Assembly (NCBI RefSeq): GCF_009708035.1
Contig: NZ_WMBQ01000001.1
Location: 248,001 to 312,000 of the forward strand
Direction: 5' to 3'
DNA: 64,000 bases
DNA from: Hyphomicrobium album
GTDB lineage: Bacteria; Pseudomonadota; Alphaproteobacteria; Rhizobiales; Hyphomicrobiaceae
Part shown: in pieces, positions 55,662 to 63,935 of the stretch
Layout: the number at the start of each line of letters is the position of its first letter
How positions within the stretch are numbered: the first letter of the stretch is position 1
Notes under the pieces: generated by a model
The model's database searches: none
What the model was told of the DNA's origin: nothing
What the model saw: only the letters and a program-made list of their open reading frames with translations
Translations under genes and position numbers: made by a program

Positions 55662-56798
55662 ATGGTCCGATCCGGGCGAGATGCGCTGCGATTGGACAGG
55701 GTTCTTGTTGTCGTTTTGGCACTCCTGGTTTCGGCGCTGCCGTCGTACGGGGCCGAGATCGGGCCCGGTAATCCACCTGTCTGCGAGCTGAAGCTCGAGG
55801 GCCCCATCGAGGCTGGGGACAGCGAAAAGCTGACCACGGCACTCTATGCCCTGGGGGCCTCCGGTGGCTTCGACAGCCGCAGCGTGAGCTTGTGTCTCAA
55901 CAGTCTCGGCGGCAACTACGACGAAGCGCTGAAGCTGATGACGGCATTGCTCACGTTCACCAACGTGGCGACCGTCGTCGATGCCGGTTCTGAGTGCTAC
56001 TCGGCTTGCGCCTTCCTGTTCCTCGCGGGCAATGCCCAGCGGTCGGAGGATGGGGAGCTGGCGCCCAACCGCACTCTCGACGTGCGGGGGACGCTGGGCT
56101 TTCACGCGCCCTACCTGCAGACCGGCACCGGCACAGACGTTACCGCGGCGACAATCGAGAACTTCCGCCGCGGTGTCAGCGCCATCGCCAAGATGCTGGA
56201 GATCGATCGCCGCGAGCTGATCCCGCGCGGCCTGCTGGCCAAGGCGCTGCAGGTGGGCGCGAACGAGCTCCTCTACGTCGACACCATCGAAAAGGTCGGC
56301 GTCTGGTCGATCAAGTTGAAGGGCTATAAGCCGCCCGCGGCGCTGACCTCGAAGATGCTCGATCAGGCGTGCCGCAACAAGGATATGTGGACCAACTTCT
56401 CGCATACAGTGCTCGGGCGCCCGGCCGGCGATCCCGAGTCATTGCACGGCTTGCGGCAGTCCGACTTCCCGGAGATCCGCGGTTCGGACGAGCCGATCCA
56501 ACTCGCGCAGGGCCGCCATCGCCAGGTGCTCGATCTCTTCGGCCACGAGGCGACGAACGTGTGCATCATCGACGTTTATGCGGACGAGAAGAATGAGCTG
56601 TTCTTAGCGCTCACGATGTTCCCTGCCGATCAGGAGCAGCCAAAGCCCGAGCCATTCGCGGAGCAGGTGACGGCGAGGCTGAATGATCCGCAGAGCCTCG
56701 AGGTCATCTCGGACCCGCTCTGGTACGTCTATGCGCCGGATACCCCACTTATGAGCCTCGGGCGCCCGATGGCCGCGGTGCAGCCTCCCGCGCCATAG
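55662..56798 (+). CDS. Exported ClpP/crotonase-fold protein (COG3904-like)
   Basis: 378 aa with signal peptide (about 10-30, VLVVVLALLVSALPSYGA). The middle resembles a ClpP-type fold: LCLNSLGGNYDEALKLM, candidate nucleophile S114 in ECYSACAFLFLAGNAQR (flanked by two Cys, 112 and 116), and candidate H148 in LGFHAPYL. The C-terminal ~200 residues are unrecognised, with a Cys in HEATNVCIIDVYADEK. Probably a periplasmic protease-like protein; activity unproven. Lies 9 bp after pccB, so likely co-transcribed. Confidence 0.75.
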   Translation: MVRSGRDALRLDRVLVVVLALLVSALPSYGAEIGPGNPPVCELKLEGPIEAGDSEKLTTALYALGASGGFDSRSVSLCLNSLGGNYDEALKLMTALLTFTNVATVVDAGSECYSACAFLFLAGNAQRSEDGELAPNRTLDVRGTLGFHAPYLQTGTGTDVTAATIENFRRGVSAIAKMLEIDRRELIPRGLLAKALQVGANELLYVDTIEKVGVWSIKLKGYKPPAALTSKMLDQACRNKDMWTNFSHTVLGRPAGDPESLHGLRQSDFPEIRGSDEPIQLAQGRHRQVLDLFGHEATNVCIIDVYADEKNELFLALTMFPADQEQPKPEPFAEQVTARLNDPQSLEVISDPLWYVYAPDTPLMSLGRPMAAVQPPAP

Positions 56799-56956
56799 GC
56801 CGGGGCTGCTGATTCCGCGGCCGATTCCGCCGCCTTACGCACATGAACGGCAGCTGTAACCATCATTCAGAACGGGTTCAAAGCGCCGACGGCATTGTCC
56901 GCCCCATCGAACACGCCGCTCCACAGTGGGGCGGTCATCCGAGGAAGAGGTGGACC

Positions 56957-57289
56957 ATGAACAAGATCATTCTCGCGACGGCTACGGCCCTTATCGCCAC
57001 GACCGCTGCGGCTTCCGCTGCCAGCGTCAACGACCGCCAGGAGTACCAGGCCAAGCGTATCGAGCAGGGCCGCCAGACCGGCAAGATCACGTGGACCGAG
57101 GGCCTGAAGCTGCGCGCCGAGCAGAAGCACATCGCCAACAAGGAATCTCAGTTCAAGTCGGACGGCTACCTGACCAAGTCGGAGCGCCGTCAGCTCCGCT
57201 ACATGCAGAACGACGCTTCGGAGCACATCGCCGACGAGAAGAGCGACAGCCGCAAGCGCGCGTGGTGGCTCCCCCGCGTCGGCAAGTAA
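56957..57289 (+). CDS. Small exported basic protein of unknown function
   Basis: 110 aa from ATG 56957, GGAAGAGG upstream. A signal peptide covers about 1-21 (ILATATALIATTAAASAAS). The mature part is helical and charged: NDRQEYQAKRIEQGRQTGKITWTEGLKLRAEQKHIANKE, GYLTKSERRQLRYMQNDASEHIADEK. This style of TGxLTxxE and LTKSERRQL repeats (two of them) is seen in periplasmic proteins of Rhizobiales; role unknown. A UUCG-loop terminator follows, ending the unit. Confidence 0.7.
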   Translation: MNKIILATATALIATTAAASAASVNDRQEYQAKRIEQGRQTGKITWTEGLKLRAEQKHIANKESQFKSDGYLTKSERRQLRYMQNDASEHIADEKSDSRKRAWWLPRVGK

Positions 57290-57321
57290 GCCGCTCCAAG
57301 TGCCACTGTTTGCAGACTCGC

Positions 57322-57349
57322 GGGCCGCCTTCGGGCGGCCCTTTCTTTT
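57322..57349 (+). terminator. Rho-independent terminator with TTCG tetraloop
   Basis: GGGCCGCC (57322-57329), loop TTCG, GGCGGCCC (57334-57341), then TTTCTTTT (57342-57349). Perfect 8-bp stem with the extra-stable UUCG loop, 32 bp after the small exported protein. Confidence 0.85.
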
Positions 57350-57481
57350 GGGCCACACGCCGCGGCCTGATGCGGTGGCGCAACACCGGAATCCTATGCC
57401 CCGTCGCGGGTCAGGCGTTAGCCAATTGGTAAGTCCGATTTCCTACTCTCCCGGCCATGTACTTTTGCGAGCGGGGCTGAG

Positions 57482-58492
57482 ATGAGCGCGTTGCAGTCGC
57501 TTCCGATTACCGAGATGTTGCAGCGGGGCAGCATCCACGACGTCGACGTGTTGAGGCTGAAGAGCGCCTTCCACAGCGACGGGTCGATTTCCGCCGACGA
57601 GGCTGAAGCGCTTTTCACCCTGAATGAGACGTGCCAGAGCCAGGACCCCTCGTGGGCCGAGTTCTACATCGATGCGTTGACCGACCATCTCGTCTGCCAG
57701 GTCGAGCCCGAGGGCTACATGACGGCCGAGGAAGGCAAACGCCTCATCGACCGCATCGCTCCCGGTGGCATCATCGCCCGCAAGTCCAACGTCGACCTCA
57801 TCGTCAACGTTCTCGACAAGTCGCGCTGGTCGCCGGTTAGCCTGTCGCGCCTCGCGCTGGAGCAGGTGAAGCGCGCCGTCGTCGAGGGCGATGGTCCGCT
57901 GCGCGAGCAGTATCCCGATCAAGCCGGTTCGATCCGCGAATGCGAGGTCGAGCTGATCCGCCGCATCCTCTATGCCTTCGGCGGCGACGGTCATGTTGCC
58001 ATCACCCGCCCCGAGGCAGAGGTGCTGTTCGACATCAACGACGCCATTGCCGACCCGCAGGCCAACGCCGCGTGGACCGATCTGTTCGTCAAGGCGGTAA
58101 CGAACTGCGTCATGGCTGCTTCCGGGCAGGCCATGCCGACCCGCGAAGAGGCCCTGCACCGCGATGCGTGGCTGATGGAAGCCACGGGCGAGCTGTCGCC
58201 GCTGGCGCTCTTGTCGGCCATGGTCTCCTCCAGCATCGAGGCGGTCCGTGCCGCCTACCAGGAGCAATCCGCCGAGGAGCGCGCGCTCGCCCGCCTGGAG
58301 CAGCAGCGCATCGAAATCATCACCAACGAGGAGATTACGCAGGCCGAGGCCGCGTGGCTCTGCGAGCGGATCGGCCGCGATGGGCGTCTGACACCCAACG
58401 AGGCGGCGCTGGTCGCCTACCTGCGCAAGGAAAGCCCCAAGATCCACCCCGATCTGCAAGCGGCCGTCGAGCGGCTCGCCCAGGCCGCCTGA
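57482..58492 (+). CDS. Repeat-containing hypothetical protein with EF-hand-like/helical repeats
   Basis: 336 aa, cytosolic, no signal peptide. Two long repeats align: LRLKSAFHSDGSISADEAEALFTLNE.C..QDPSWAEFYIDALTDHLV (about 22-72) and LIRRILYAFGGDGHVAITRPEAEVLFDINDAI..PQANAAWTDLFVKAVTNCVM (about 158-212). A third shorter copy is ITQAEAAWLCERIGRDGRLTPNEAALVAYLRK (about 284-318). Each has an Asp-Gly turn followed by an acidic helix (DEAEALF, PEAEVLF, NEAALV), like a degenerate EF-hand or TerB-like turn. Function unknown. Confidence 0.75.
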   Translation: MSALQSLPITEMLQRGSIHDVDVLRLKSAFHSDGSISADEAEALFTLNETCQSQDPSWAEFYIDALTDHLVCQVEPEGYMTAEEGKRLIDRIAPGGIIARKSNVDLIVNVLDKSRWSPVSLSRLALEQVKRAVVEGDGPLREQYPDQAGSIRECEVELIRRILYAFGGDGHVAITRPEAEVLFDINDAIADPQANAAWTDLFVKAVTNCVMAASGQAMPTREEALHRDAWLMEATGELSPLALLSAMVSSSIEAVRAAYQEQSAEERALARLEQQRIEIITNEEITQAEAAWLCERIGRDGRLTPNEAALVAYLRKESPKIHPDLQAAVERLAQAA

Positions 58493-58515
58493 CGCACTCA
58501 GCGTTCACGGCCAAT

Positions 58516-58567
58516 GGGCGGCTGCAAATGCCTGCAGAAGGCTACCTCTGCGCGCATTTAGCCGCCC
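58516..58567. repeat. 52-nt palindrome upstream of pccA
   Basis: GGGCGGCT and AAATGC (58516-58523, 58526-58531) pair with GCATTT and AGCCGCCC (58554-58567), with a 2-nt bulge (gc) on the left only. The interior forms a further GCAGA-a-GG / CC-TCTGC stem with a CTA loop. In total about 21 pairs. It starts 23 bases after the previous stop, no T-tract. Confidence 0.75.
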
Positions 58568-58668
58568 GCTTGCCAGTTTACGACACTTCAATGGCCGTCT
58601 AGAACGTGAGCTACTCAACCGGCTGGCGGCTCCTGCGGGCGCGCCTACCTAGCGGACCATCAGGGGTT

Positions 58669-60672
58669 ATGTTCAAAAAAATTCTGATCGCCAATCGTGG
58701 CGAGATCGCCTGCCGCGTCATCAAGACTGCACGCAAAATGGGCATCAAGACCGTCGCGGTCTATTCGGATGCCGACCGCGATGCCCTGCATGTGGAAATG
58801 GCCGACGAGGCCGTCCACATCGGTCCCCCGCCCGCCGCCCAGTCTTATCTGCTCATCGACAAGATCGTCGACGCCTGCAAGCAGACCGGCGCCGAGGCAG
58901 TCCACCCCGGTTACGGCTTTTTGTCCGAGCGCGAGTCGTTCCCCGTCGCGCTCCAGAAGGCGGGCGTGGTGTTCATCGGCCCCAATCCCAAGGCGATCGC
59001 CGCCATGGGCGACAAGATCGAGAGCAAGAAGGCTGCCGCTGCAGCCAAAGTCTCGACCGTCCCGGGCTACATGGGCGAGATCGCCGACATCAAGCACGCG
59101 GTGAAGATTGCCGAGGACATCGGCTACCCCGTGATGATGAAGGCCTCGGCTGGCGGCGGCGGCAAGGGCATGCGTATCGCCTTCAACCGCAAGGAGGTCG
59201 AGGAAGGCTTCCCCCTCGCCAAGTCCGAGGCGAAGGCGTCGTTCGGCGACGACCGCATGTTCATCGAGAAGTTCATCGTCGATCCGCGCCACATCGAGAT
59301 CCAGCTGATCGGCGACAAGCACGGCAACGTCATCTACCTGAACGAACGTGAATGCTCGATCCAGCGGCGCAACCAGAAGGTCATCGAGGAGGCACCCTCG
59401 CCGCTGCTCGATGAGAAGACGCGCCGGGCAATGGGCGAGCAGGCTGTCGCGCTGGCCAAGGCCGTCGGCTACGACAGCGCCGGTACGGTCGAGTTCGTCG
59501 CCGGGCAAGACCGCAGCTTCTTCTTCCTGGAAATGAACACCCGTCTGCAGGTCGAGCATCCGGTCACCGAGCTGATCACCGGCGTCGACCTGGTCGAGCT
59601 GATGATCCGCTCCGCCGCCGGCGAGAAGCTGCCTTTCAAGCAGTCGGACGTGAAAATCAAAGGCTGGTCGGTCGAGAGCCGCGTCTACGCCGAGGACCCG
59701 TTCCGCAACTTCCTGCCGTCCATCGGCCGCCTGGTGAAGTATCGCCCCCCGGCGGAGACCACCGCCAACGGCATCACGGTGCGCAACGACACCGGCGTAT
59801 TCGAGGGCGGCGAGATCTCGATGTACTACGATCCGATGATCGCCAAGCTCGTCACCCACGGGCCGACCCGCGAGGCGGCCATCGACGCCCAGGCCGAGGC
59901 GCTCGATAGCTTCTATATCGACGGCATTCAGCACAACATCCCGTTCCTCACGTCGCTCATGCAACACCCTCGCTGGCGCAAGGGAGCGCTGTCGACGGGC
60001 TTCATCGCCGAGGAATTCCCCGAGGGCTTCAAGGGACGCGACGCTGCCGGCGAGGAACAGCGGATCGTCGCCGCCGTCGCCGCCGTCATCGATCATGAAA
60101 GCAACGTCCGCCGTCGCGAGATCACGCATCAGATGACCGGCGAGCCGGTGAGTTTCGCCCGCCGGCGCGTGGTCAAGGTGCAGAACGCCATGCTCCCCGT
60201 CGAGGTGGCGACCAGCGGCGACAGCTACCGCGTCACCTTCGTCGACGGGGGCGAGGTGCTGCAACTCAAGTCGAATTGGCGTCCCGGCGACCCGGTATGG
60301 GCCGGCACGATCGGCAACAAGCATGTCGCGGTGCAGGTCCGCCCGGTGCTCAACGGCGTGAAGCTGGCGTATCGCGGCATCCAGGTGCCGGTCTACGTCT
60401 ACACCGAGCGGGAGGCGGGTCTCGTCGCGCTGATGCCGGAGAAGGCCGCGGCCGACACCTCCAAGTTCCTGCTTTGCCCGATGCCGGGTCTCGTCAAGGC
60501 CATCCACGTGGGTGAAGGGCAGGATGTCGAGGCCGGTGACGCTCTGGCCGTGGTCGAGGCGATGAAGATGGAGAACATCCTCCGCGCCGAGCGCAACGGT
60601 AAGGTCAAAAAGGTCAACGCCAAGCCGGGCGACAGCCTGGCCGTCGATGCCATCATCCTAGAGTTCGTCTGA
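58669..60672 (+). CDS. pccA: Propionyl-CoA carboxylase alpha subunit (biotin carboxylase + biotin carrier)
   Basis: 667 aa from ATG 58669 giving MFKKILIANRGEIACRVIKTARKMG. ATP-grasp biotin carboxylase (1-450) with HPGYGFLSER, the Gly-rich ATP loop KASAGGGGKGMRIA and FLEMNTRLQVEHPVTE; a BT coupling domain (about 500-590) as in PCC alpha; and a C-terminal biotinyl domain with VVEAMKMENIL, biotinyl lysine K633. Partner of PccB upstream. Shares one base with the RidA gene (TGATG). Confidence 0.95.
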   Translation: MFKKILIANRGEIACRVIKTARKMGIKTVAVYSDADRDALHVEMADEAVHIGPPPAAQSYLLIDKIVDACKQTGAEAVHPGYGFLSERESFPVALQKAGVVFIGPNPKAIAAMGDKIESKKAAAAAKVSTVPGYMGEIADIKHAVKIAEDIGYPVMMKASAGGGGKGMRIAFNRKEVEEGFPLAKSEAKASFGDDRMFIEKFIVDPRHIEIQLIGDKHGNVIYLNERECSIQRRNQKVIEEAPSPLLDEKTRRAMGEQAVALAKAVGYDSAGTVEFVAGQDRSFFFLEMNTRLQVEHPVTELITGVDLVELMIRSAAGEKLPFKQSDVKIKGWSVESRVYAEDPFRNFLPSIGRLVKYRPPAETTANGITVRNDTGVFEGGEISMYYDPMIAKLVTHGPTREAAIDAQAEALDSFYIDGIQHNIPFLTSLMQHPRWRKGALSTGFIAEEFPEGFKGRDAAGEEQRIVAAVAAVIDHESNVRRREITHQMTGEPVSFARRRVVKVQNAMLPVEVATSGDSYRVTFVDGGEVLQLKSNWRPGDPVWAGTIGNKHVAVQVRPVLNGVKLAYRGIQVPVYVYTEREAGLVALMPEKAAADTSKFLLCPMPGLVKAIHVGEGQDVEAGDALAVVEAMKMENILRAERNGKVKKVNAKPGDSLAVDAIILEFV

Positions 60673-61061
60673 TGTCCAATCGCAAGCTTATTTCCTCCGG
60701 CTCGGAGTTCGAGCGCAAGATCGGCTACTCGCGCGCCGTCGCCGACGGCCGCTGGGTGTTTGTTTCCGGCACCACCGGCTTTGACTACGCGACGATGACC
60801 ATCTCCGATGACGTCGTCGCCCAGACCGACCAGGCCTTCAAGAACATCGCTGCCGCTTTGGCGCAGGCCGGATCGTCCTTGGCGGACGTCGTGCGGGTGC
60901 ATTACCTGCTGACCCGCAAGGAGGACTTCGAGCCCATCTGGCCGGTGCTGCAGAAGTACTTCGGCGACGTCCGCCCGGCCTGCACCGTGATGGTGACCGG
61001 TCTCGTCGACGAGAAGATGCTTATCGAGATCGAGGTCACGGCTCTGAAGCAGGGCGACTGA
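60672..61061 (+). CDS. RidA/YjgF-family protein
   Basis: 129 aa. RidA-type enamine/imine deaminases hydrolyse reactive intermediates of PLP enzymes. SGSEFERKIGYSRAVADGRWVFVSGTTGFDYATMTI and the C-terminal RPACTVMVTGLVDEKMLIEIEVTALK are family-like; the catalytic Arg sits in DVRPACT. Coupled to pccA by one-base overlap, so it may be linked to propionyl-CoA metabolism, but this is only positional. Confidence 0.93.
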   Translation: MSNRKLISSGSEFERKIGYSRAVADGRWVFVSGTTGFDYATMTISDDVVAQTDQAFKNIAAALAQAGSSLADVVRVHYLLTRKEDFEPIWPVLQKYFGDVRPACTVMVTGLVDEKMLIEIEVTALKQGD

Positions 61062-61081
61062 CCGGCACTCGGGGCAAGCCC

Positions 61082-61369
61082 ATGAACGAGGCGACGCGCA
61101 CCGTTCATCTCCGCATCGAAGGCCGCGTCCAGGGCGTCGGCTACCGTGCCTTCGTCGAGATGCGCGCGACCGCGCTCGGCCTCAGCGGCTGGGTGCGCAA
61201 TCGGCGCGACCGCTCGGTAGAGGCCGTCGTGCAAGGTCCGACAGCGACGATCGACGATATGCTCGAAGCATGCCGTAAGGGTCCGCCGGGCTCGCGCGTC
61301 GATCGCGTCGAGCTCATCGGCGAAGGCGTCGGCTGCTTCGATGGCTTCGAGGTGCGGCCGACGGCCTGA
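61082..61369 (+). CDS. acyP: Acylphosphatase
   Basis: 95 aa. Hydrolyses acylphosphates. The signature VHLRIEGRVQGVGYRAFVEMRATALGLSGWVRNRRDRSVEAVVQG contains the catalytic Arg (GYRAF) and Asn (VRNR). 20 bp after the RidA gene and convergent with the LysR gene (5 bp between stops). Confidence 0.96.
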   Translation: MNEATRTVHLRIEGRVQGVGYRAFVEMRATALGLSGWVRNRRDRSVEAVVQGPTATIDDMLEACRKGPPGSRVDRVELIGEGVGCFDGFEVRPTA

Positions 61370-61374
61370 TGCGG

Positions 61375-62223
61375 TCAGGCGTGCTTCTTCGCCAGCTGCC
61401 GCAGGCTTTTGAGGATCGGCTCATAGGCCTCCTCGTTGTGCGCCTCCGGGTAGACCGCATAGACGGGATAGATGAACTTGCGGGCGCGCTTTGGCTGTCG
61501 CAGGCGCCCGCGCGCGATATGCGAGCGCACGAGCCGGATCGGAAAGTAGCCCGAGCACTCGTTGTTCAAGAGGTAATTGATGCCGGCCGGGCCAAGGTCG
61601 AGGTTGAGGCCCGGGTTGGTCAACTCCGGGTAGGCGGCGGCATGGTCCTTCTGGAAGTCGGGACCCCAATCGACGAACACGTAGTCGGTCGAGGTGCGCC
61701 GCTGGTTTGCCGGCGCGCTCGTCACTAAGACGAACTCCTCATCGAACAGGTGCTCGATCATCAGGCCAGGGGGCTGCGTCGGCCGGTACATCACCGCCAG
61801 GTCGAGGGAGCCCTCGAGGAGGCGCTGGGTGAGTACAATCGACAGCCCGCTGGTGGCCGAGACCGCGATGTCGGGGGTGTTGGAGCGCATCCACGACACC
61901 CAGCGAAGCAGGAACCCATCCCAGAAGGCGATCGGGGCGCCCACCGCCAGGTGGTCGCTGTGCTGATCCGAGGTGCCGACCTCGAGCTGGGCGCGCTGCC
62001 ACACGCGAATGAGCGCCATGGCGTGCTTCTGGAACTGCTCGCCGGCCGCAGTGAGCTCGGCGCCGTACTTCGAGCGCTCGAAAAGCTCTCTTCCCAGCAG
62101 GTCTTCGAGGCCTTTGATGCGCGCCGACACGGTCGACTGCGTGATGTTCATCTTGCGGCCGGCATCGATGAAGCTGCCCGTCTCGGCGACCATCAGAAAG
62201 GTGCGTGCGAGATTGACGTCCAT
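61375..62223 (-). CDS. LysR-family transcriptional regulator
   Basis: 282 aa. N-terminal winged HTH (about 1-60): LARTFLMVAETGSFIDAGRKMNITQSTVSARIKGLEDLLGRELFER. The effector domain follows (about 90-280, LAVGAPIAFWDG...). Divergent from a 22-residue microprotein gene 176 bp away; a clean palindrome in between is the likely operator, also for autoregulation. Effector and other targets unknown. Confidence 0.93.
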   Translation of the reverse strand: MDVNLARTFLMVAETGSFIDAGRKMNITQSTVSARIKGLEDLLGRELFERSKYGAELTAAGEQFQKHAMALIRVWQRAQLEVGTSDQHSDHLAVGAPIAFWDGFLLRWVSWMRSNTPDIAVSATSGLSIVLTQRLLEGSLDLAVMYRPTQPPGLMIEHLFDEEFVLVTSAPANQRRTSTDYVFVDWGPDFQKDHAAAYPELTNPGLNLDLGPAGINYLLNNECSGYFPIRLVRSHIARGRLRQPKRARKFIYPVYAVYPEAHNEEAYEPILKSLRQLAKKHA

Positions 62224-62259
62224 GTGTCTCGATGGGGTGATGAACGCTGCAAAACCTAT

Positions 62260-62278
62260 CTATCGAAATTTTCGATAG
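62260..62278. promoter_or_regulatory. Palindromic operator, likely LysR-type box
   Basis: CTATCGAAATTTTCGATAG: perfect 9-bp inverted repeat around one central T, 36 bp upstream of the LysR start and in the divergent intergenic region. The arms and AT-rich centre fit LysR-family T-N11-A sites. Confidence 0.6.
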
Positions 62279-62399
62279 TGGTCACCGGAAAATTCCGTTT
62301 GTGAATGGGGTTGATTCTAACCAAATTGGTCAGCGTCCCGACAGAGTCGAATCCGATTCGGCTCTATATGCTCGGGTTCACAATGGAAGGACGACTAAC

Positions 62400-62468
62400 A
62401 TGGCTGCTAAAGCGAAGAAACCTGCGAAGAAGGCCGCGAAGAAACCGGCTGCCAAGAAGAAGAAGAAG
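62400..62468 (+). CDS. 22-residue Lys/Ala/Pro-rich histone-tail-like microprotein
   Basis: ATG 62400, TAG at 62466-62468. GGAAGGA lies nine bases upstream. The peptide is almost only Lys, Ala and Pro (AKKPAKKAAKKPAAKKKK), resembling H1-type or HU-tail repeats and the tails of L22 and L15 in this same window. May bind nucleic acid; too short for family assignment. Followed by a small exported protein 39 bp later. Confidence 0.55.
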
Positions 62469-62507
62469 TAGTCGGTCTCCTCCCAGGAGATCAACAGGGT
62501 TGCCGTG

Positions 62508-62834
62508 ATGTCCAGATGGATCCTTGCGGCGTCTCTGAGCGTAGCTCTGGTGTGGCCCCCGAGTGCGTTCGCGTCATTCATTACCAACCGAGATGACAAG
62601 GCTCACAAGGTCAGCGTCATCGAGGGAAATGCGGCGGCGGCCCATATTTTACGGCCGTCGGCGAAGCTCGAAGGGGTTTGTATCAAGGGCTGCGTGATCC
62701 GCCTCAACGATAGTGAAAAGGACGAGTACGAGCTCAAGGGCTCGGAGGTCCTGTCGATTGAGGACGGCTACCTCTTCTACGATGGGGCGCCCGCATCCGC
62801 GGTGCCAAAGGCCGGTGATGCGGATCGGCCTTGA
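62508..62834 (+). CDS. Small exported hypothetical protein with two cysteines
   Basis: 108 aa from ATG 62508 (a GTG precedes it by one codon). Signal peptide about 1-23 (ILAASLSVALVWPPSAFAS). The mature part, with TNRDDKAHKVSVIEGNAAAAHILRPSAKLEGVCIKGCVIRLNDSEKDEYELKGSEVLSIEDG, contains a CIKGC motif that may form a disulfide or metal site. Beta-rich, no known family. Follows the 22-residue gene and ends before a bidirectional terminator. Confidence 0.7.
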   Translation: MSRWILAASLSVALVWPPSAFASFITNRDDKAHKVSVIEGNAAAAHILRPSAKLEGVCIKGCVIRLNDSEKDEYELKGSEVLSIEDGYLFYDGAPASAVPKAGDADRP

Positions 62835-62880
62835 GAGCCCATCGCAAGACAGAGGCAGGTTAGCAACGCTACGCATTGGA

Positions 62881-62907
62881 AGCCCGGCCCACCTAGGGGG
62901 CCGGGCT
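62881..62907. terminator. Terminator hairpin between convergent genes
   Basis: AGCCCGGCCC (62881-62890) pairs with GGGCCGGGCT (62898-62907), 7-nt loop, between the small exported protein and lipB. Plus strand continues TTCGCTT; the minus strand continues TCCAATG. Probably serves both genes. Confidence 0.6.
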
Positions 62908-62926
62908 TTCGCTTGCTGGGTGATGG

Positions 62927-63658
62927 CTACGCCAAGGCGGTGACGCGAGACGTCGCGTAAGGCGGCGCGGCATCCGCCGTAGGTCCGAAACGGCGCTCGA
63001 AATGCGTCCGCAAGGCGTTATCCACAACTTCCATCGCATGGCCGAGACCGAGGTCGGCAAGGCTCGTCACCCCATGTCCGGCGATGCCGCAGGGAACGAT
63101 ACCGTCGTAGTGGGAGAGGTCCGGACCGACGTTGAGGCTGATGCCGTGCAGGCTGACCCCCTTCGAAAGCCGCAAACCTAGGGCGGCGATCTTCTCCTCG
63201 ACGCCCGCACCCTTCTCGGGGCGGGGCACCCACACCCCGATCCGCTCCGCGCGCGTCTCGCCGACGACGCCGAGGCCGGCCAGCGACGCGATCAGCCACG
63301 CCTCGAGCGAGGCCACGAAAGCGCGGACGTCGCCGCCGCGACGCTTCACGTCGAGCATCACGTATGCCACCCGCTGCCCGGGACCATGATAGGTGAGCCG
63401 TCCGCCCCGTCCGGTCTGAAACACGGGAAAGCGGTCGGCGCGGAGAAGCTCATCGGGGCGCGAGCTCGTGCCGGCCGTATAGAGAGGCGGGTGCTCGAGC
63501 AGCCAGACGAGCTCGGGTTGGGTACCGGCGGCGATGGCCGCGGCGCGCTCCTGCATGGCGCGCACCCCATCAAGATAATCGATCGGTGTGCTGCTCTTTG
63601 CCCAGGCGATCGGGGCGGTCTTGGGATCGCTTGGCGGCTCAGGTGCCCTTTGATGCAT
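62927..63658 (-). CDS. lipB: Octanoyl-[ACP]:protein N-octanoyltransferase (LipB)
   Basis: Transfers octanoate from ACP to lipoyl domains, first step of lipoate synthesis. 243 aa. [21 protein letters not shown] in the substrate pocket, conserved K156 in EEKIAALG, catalytic C190 in [18 protein letters not shown]. Full length. Convergent with the small exported protein. No lipA in the window. Confidence 0.96.
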   Translation of the reverse strand: MHQRAPEPPSDPKTAPIAWAKSSTPIDYLDGVRAMQERAAAIAAGTQPELVWLLEHPPLYTAGTSSRPDELLRADRFPVFQTGRGGRLTYHGPGQRVAYVMLDVKRRGGDVRAFVASLEAWLIASLAGLGVVGETRAERIGVWVPRPEKGAGVEEKIAALGLRLSKGVSLHGISLNVGPDLSHYDGIVPCGIAGHGVTSLADLGLGHAMEVVDNALRTHFERRFGPTADAAPPYATSRVTALA

Positions 63659-63763
63659 GGCTCAGTCTAGGTCCCGGCGGCGGCGAGGGCCAGCGGGCCT
63701 GCGCCAGGGGCGATTTGCCGCCGCGAGCGCTGTGAGCCGCGGAATTTTGGGCCTCCACTGCGC

Positions 63764-63792
63764 TTGTTCCGGCGGCGCAACTTGGCTATATG
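63764..63792 (+). promoter_or_regulatory. Putative promoter of tRNA-Leu
   Basis: TTGTTC (63764-63769), 17 bp, TATATG (63787-63792), about 23 bp before the mature tRNA end. Confidence 0.45.
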
Positions 63793-63814
63793 AGCGCTCT
63801 CATTCACCCGGCTT

Positions 63815-63901
63815 GCGGTCGTGGCGGAATTGGTAGACGCACTACCTTGAGGTGGTAGCGCTGGAAACGGCGTGGAAGTTCGAGTCTTCTCGACCGCACC
63901 A
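63815..63901 (+). tRNA. tRNA-Leu (anticodon GAG)
   Basis: 87 nt with encoded CCA and a long variable arm. Acceptor GCGGTCG pairs with CGACCGC; anticodon stem CTACC/GGTAG with loop TTGAGGT giving GAG (reads CUC/CUU); T-arm AAGTTCGAGTCTTCT. Confidence 0.97.
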
Positions 63902-63935
63902 ACTTTCCTGATAGCTCGGAAGTTGAACTCCCCGC

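Noticed and set aside
62378-62599. Minus-strand frame with a Phe/Ala-rich stretch
   Set aside because: It is the antisense of the Lys-rich microprotein (AAG codons read as CTT/TTC), not a membrane protein.
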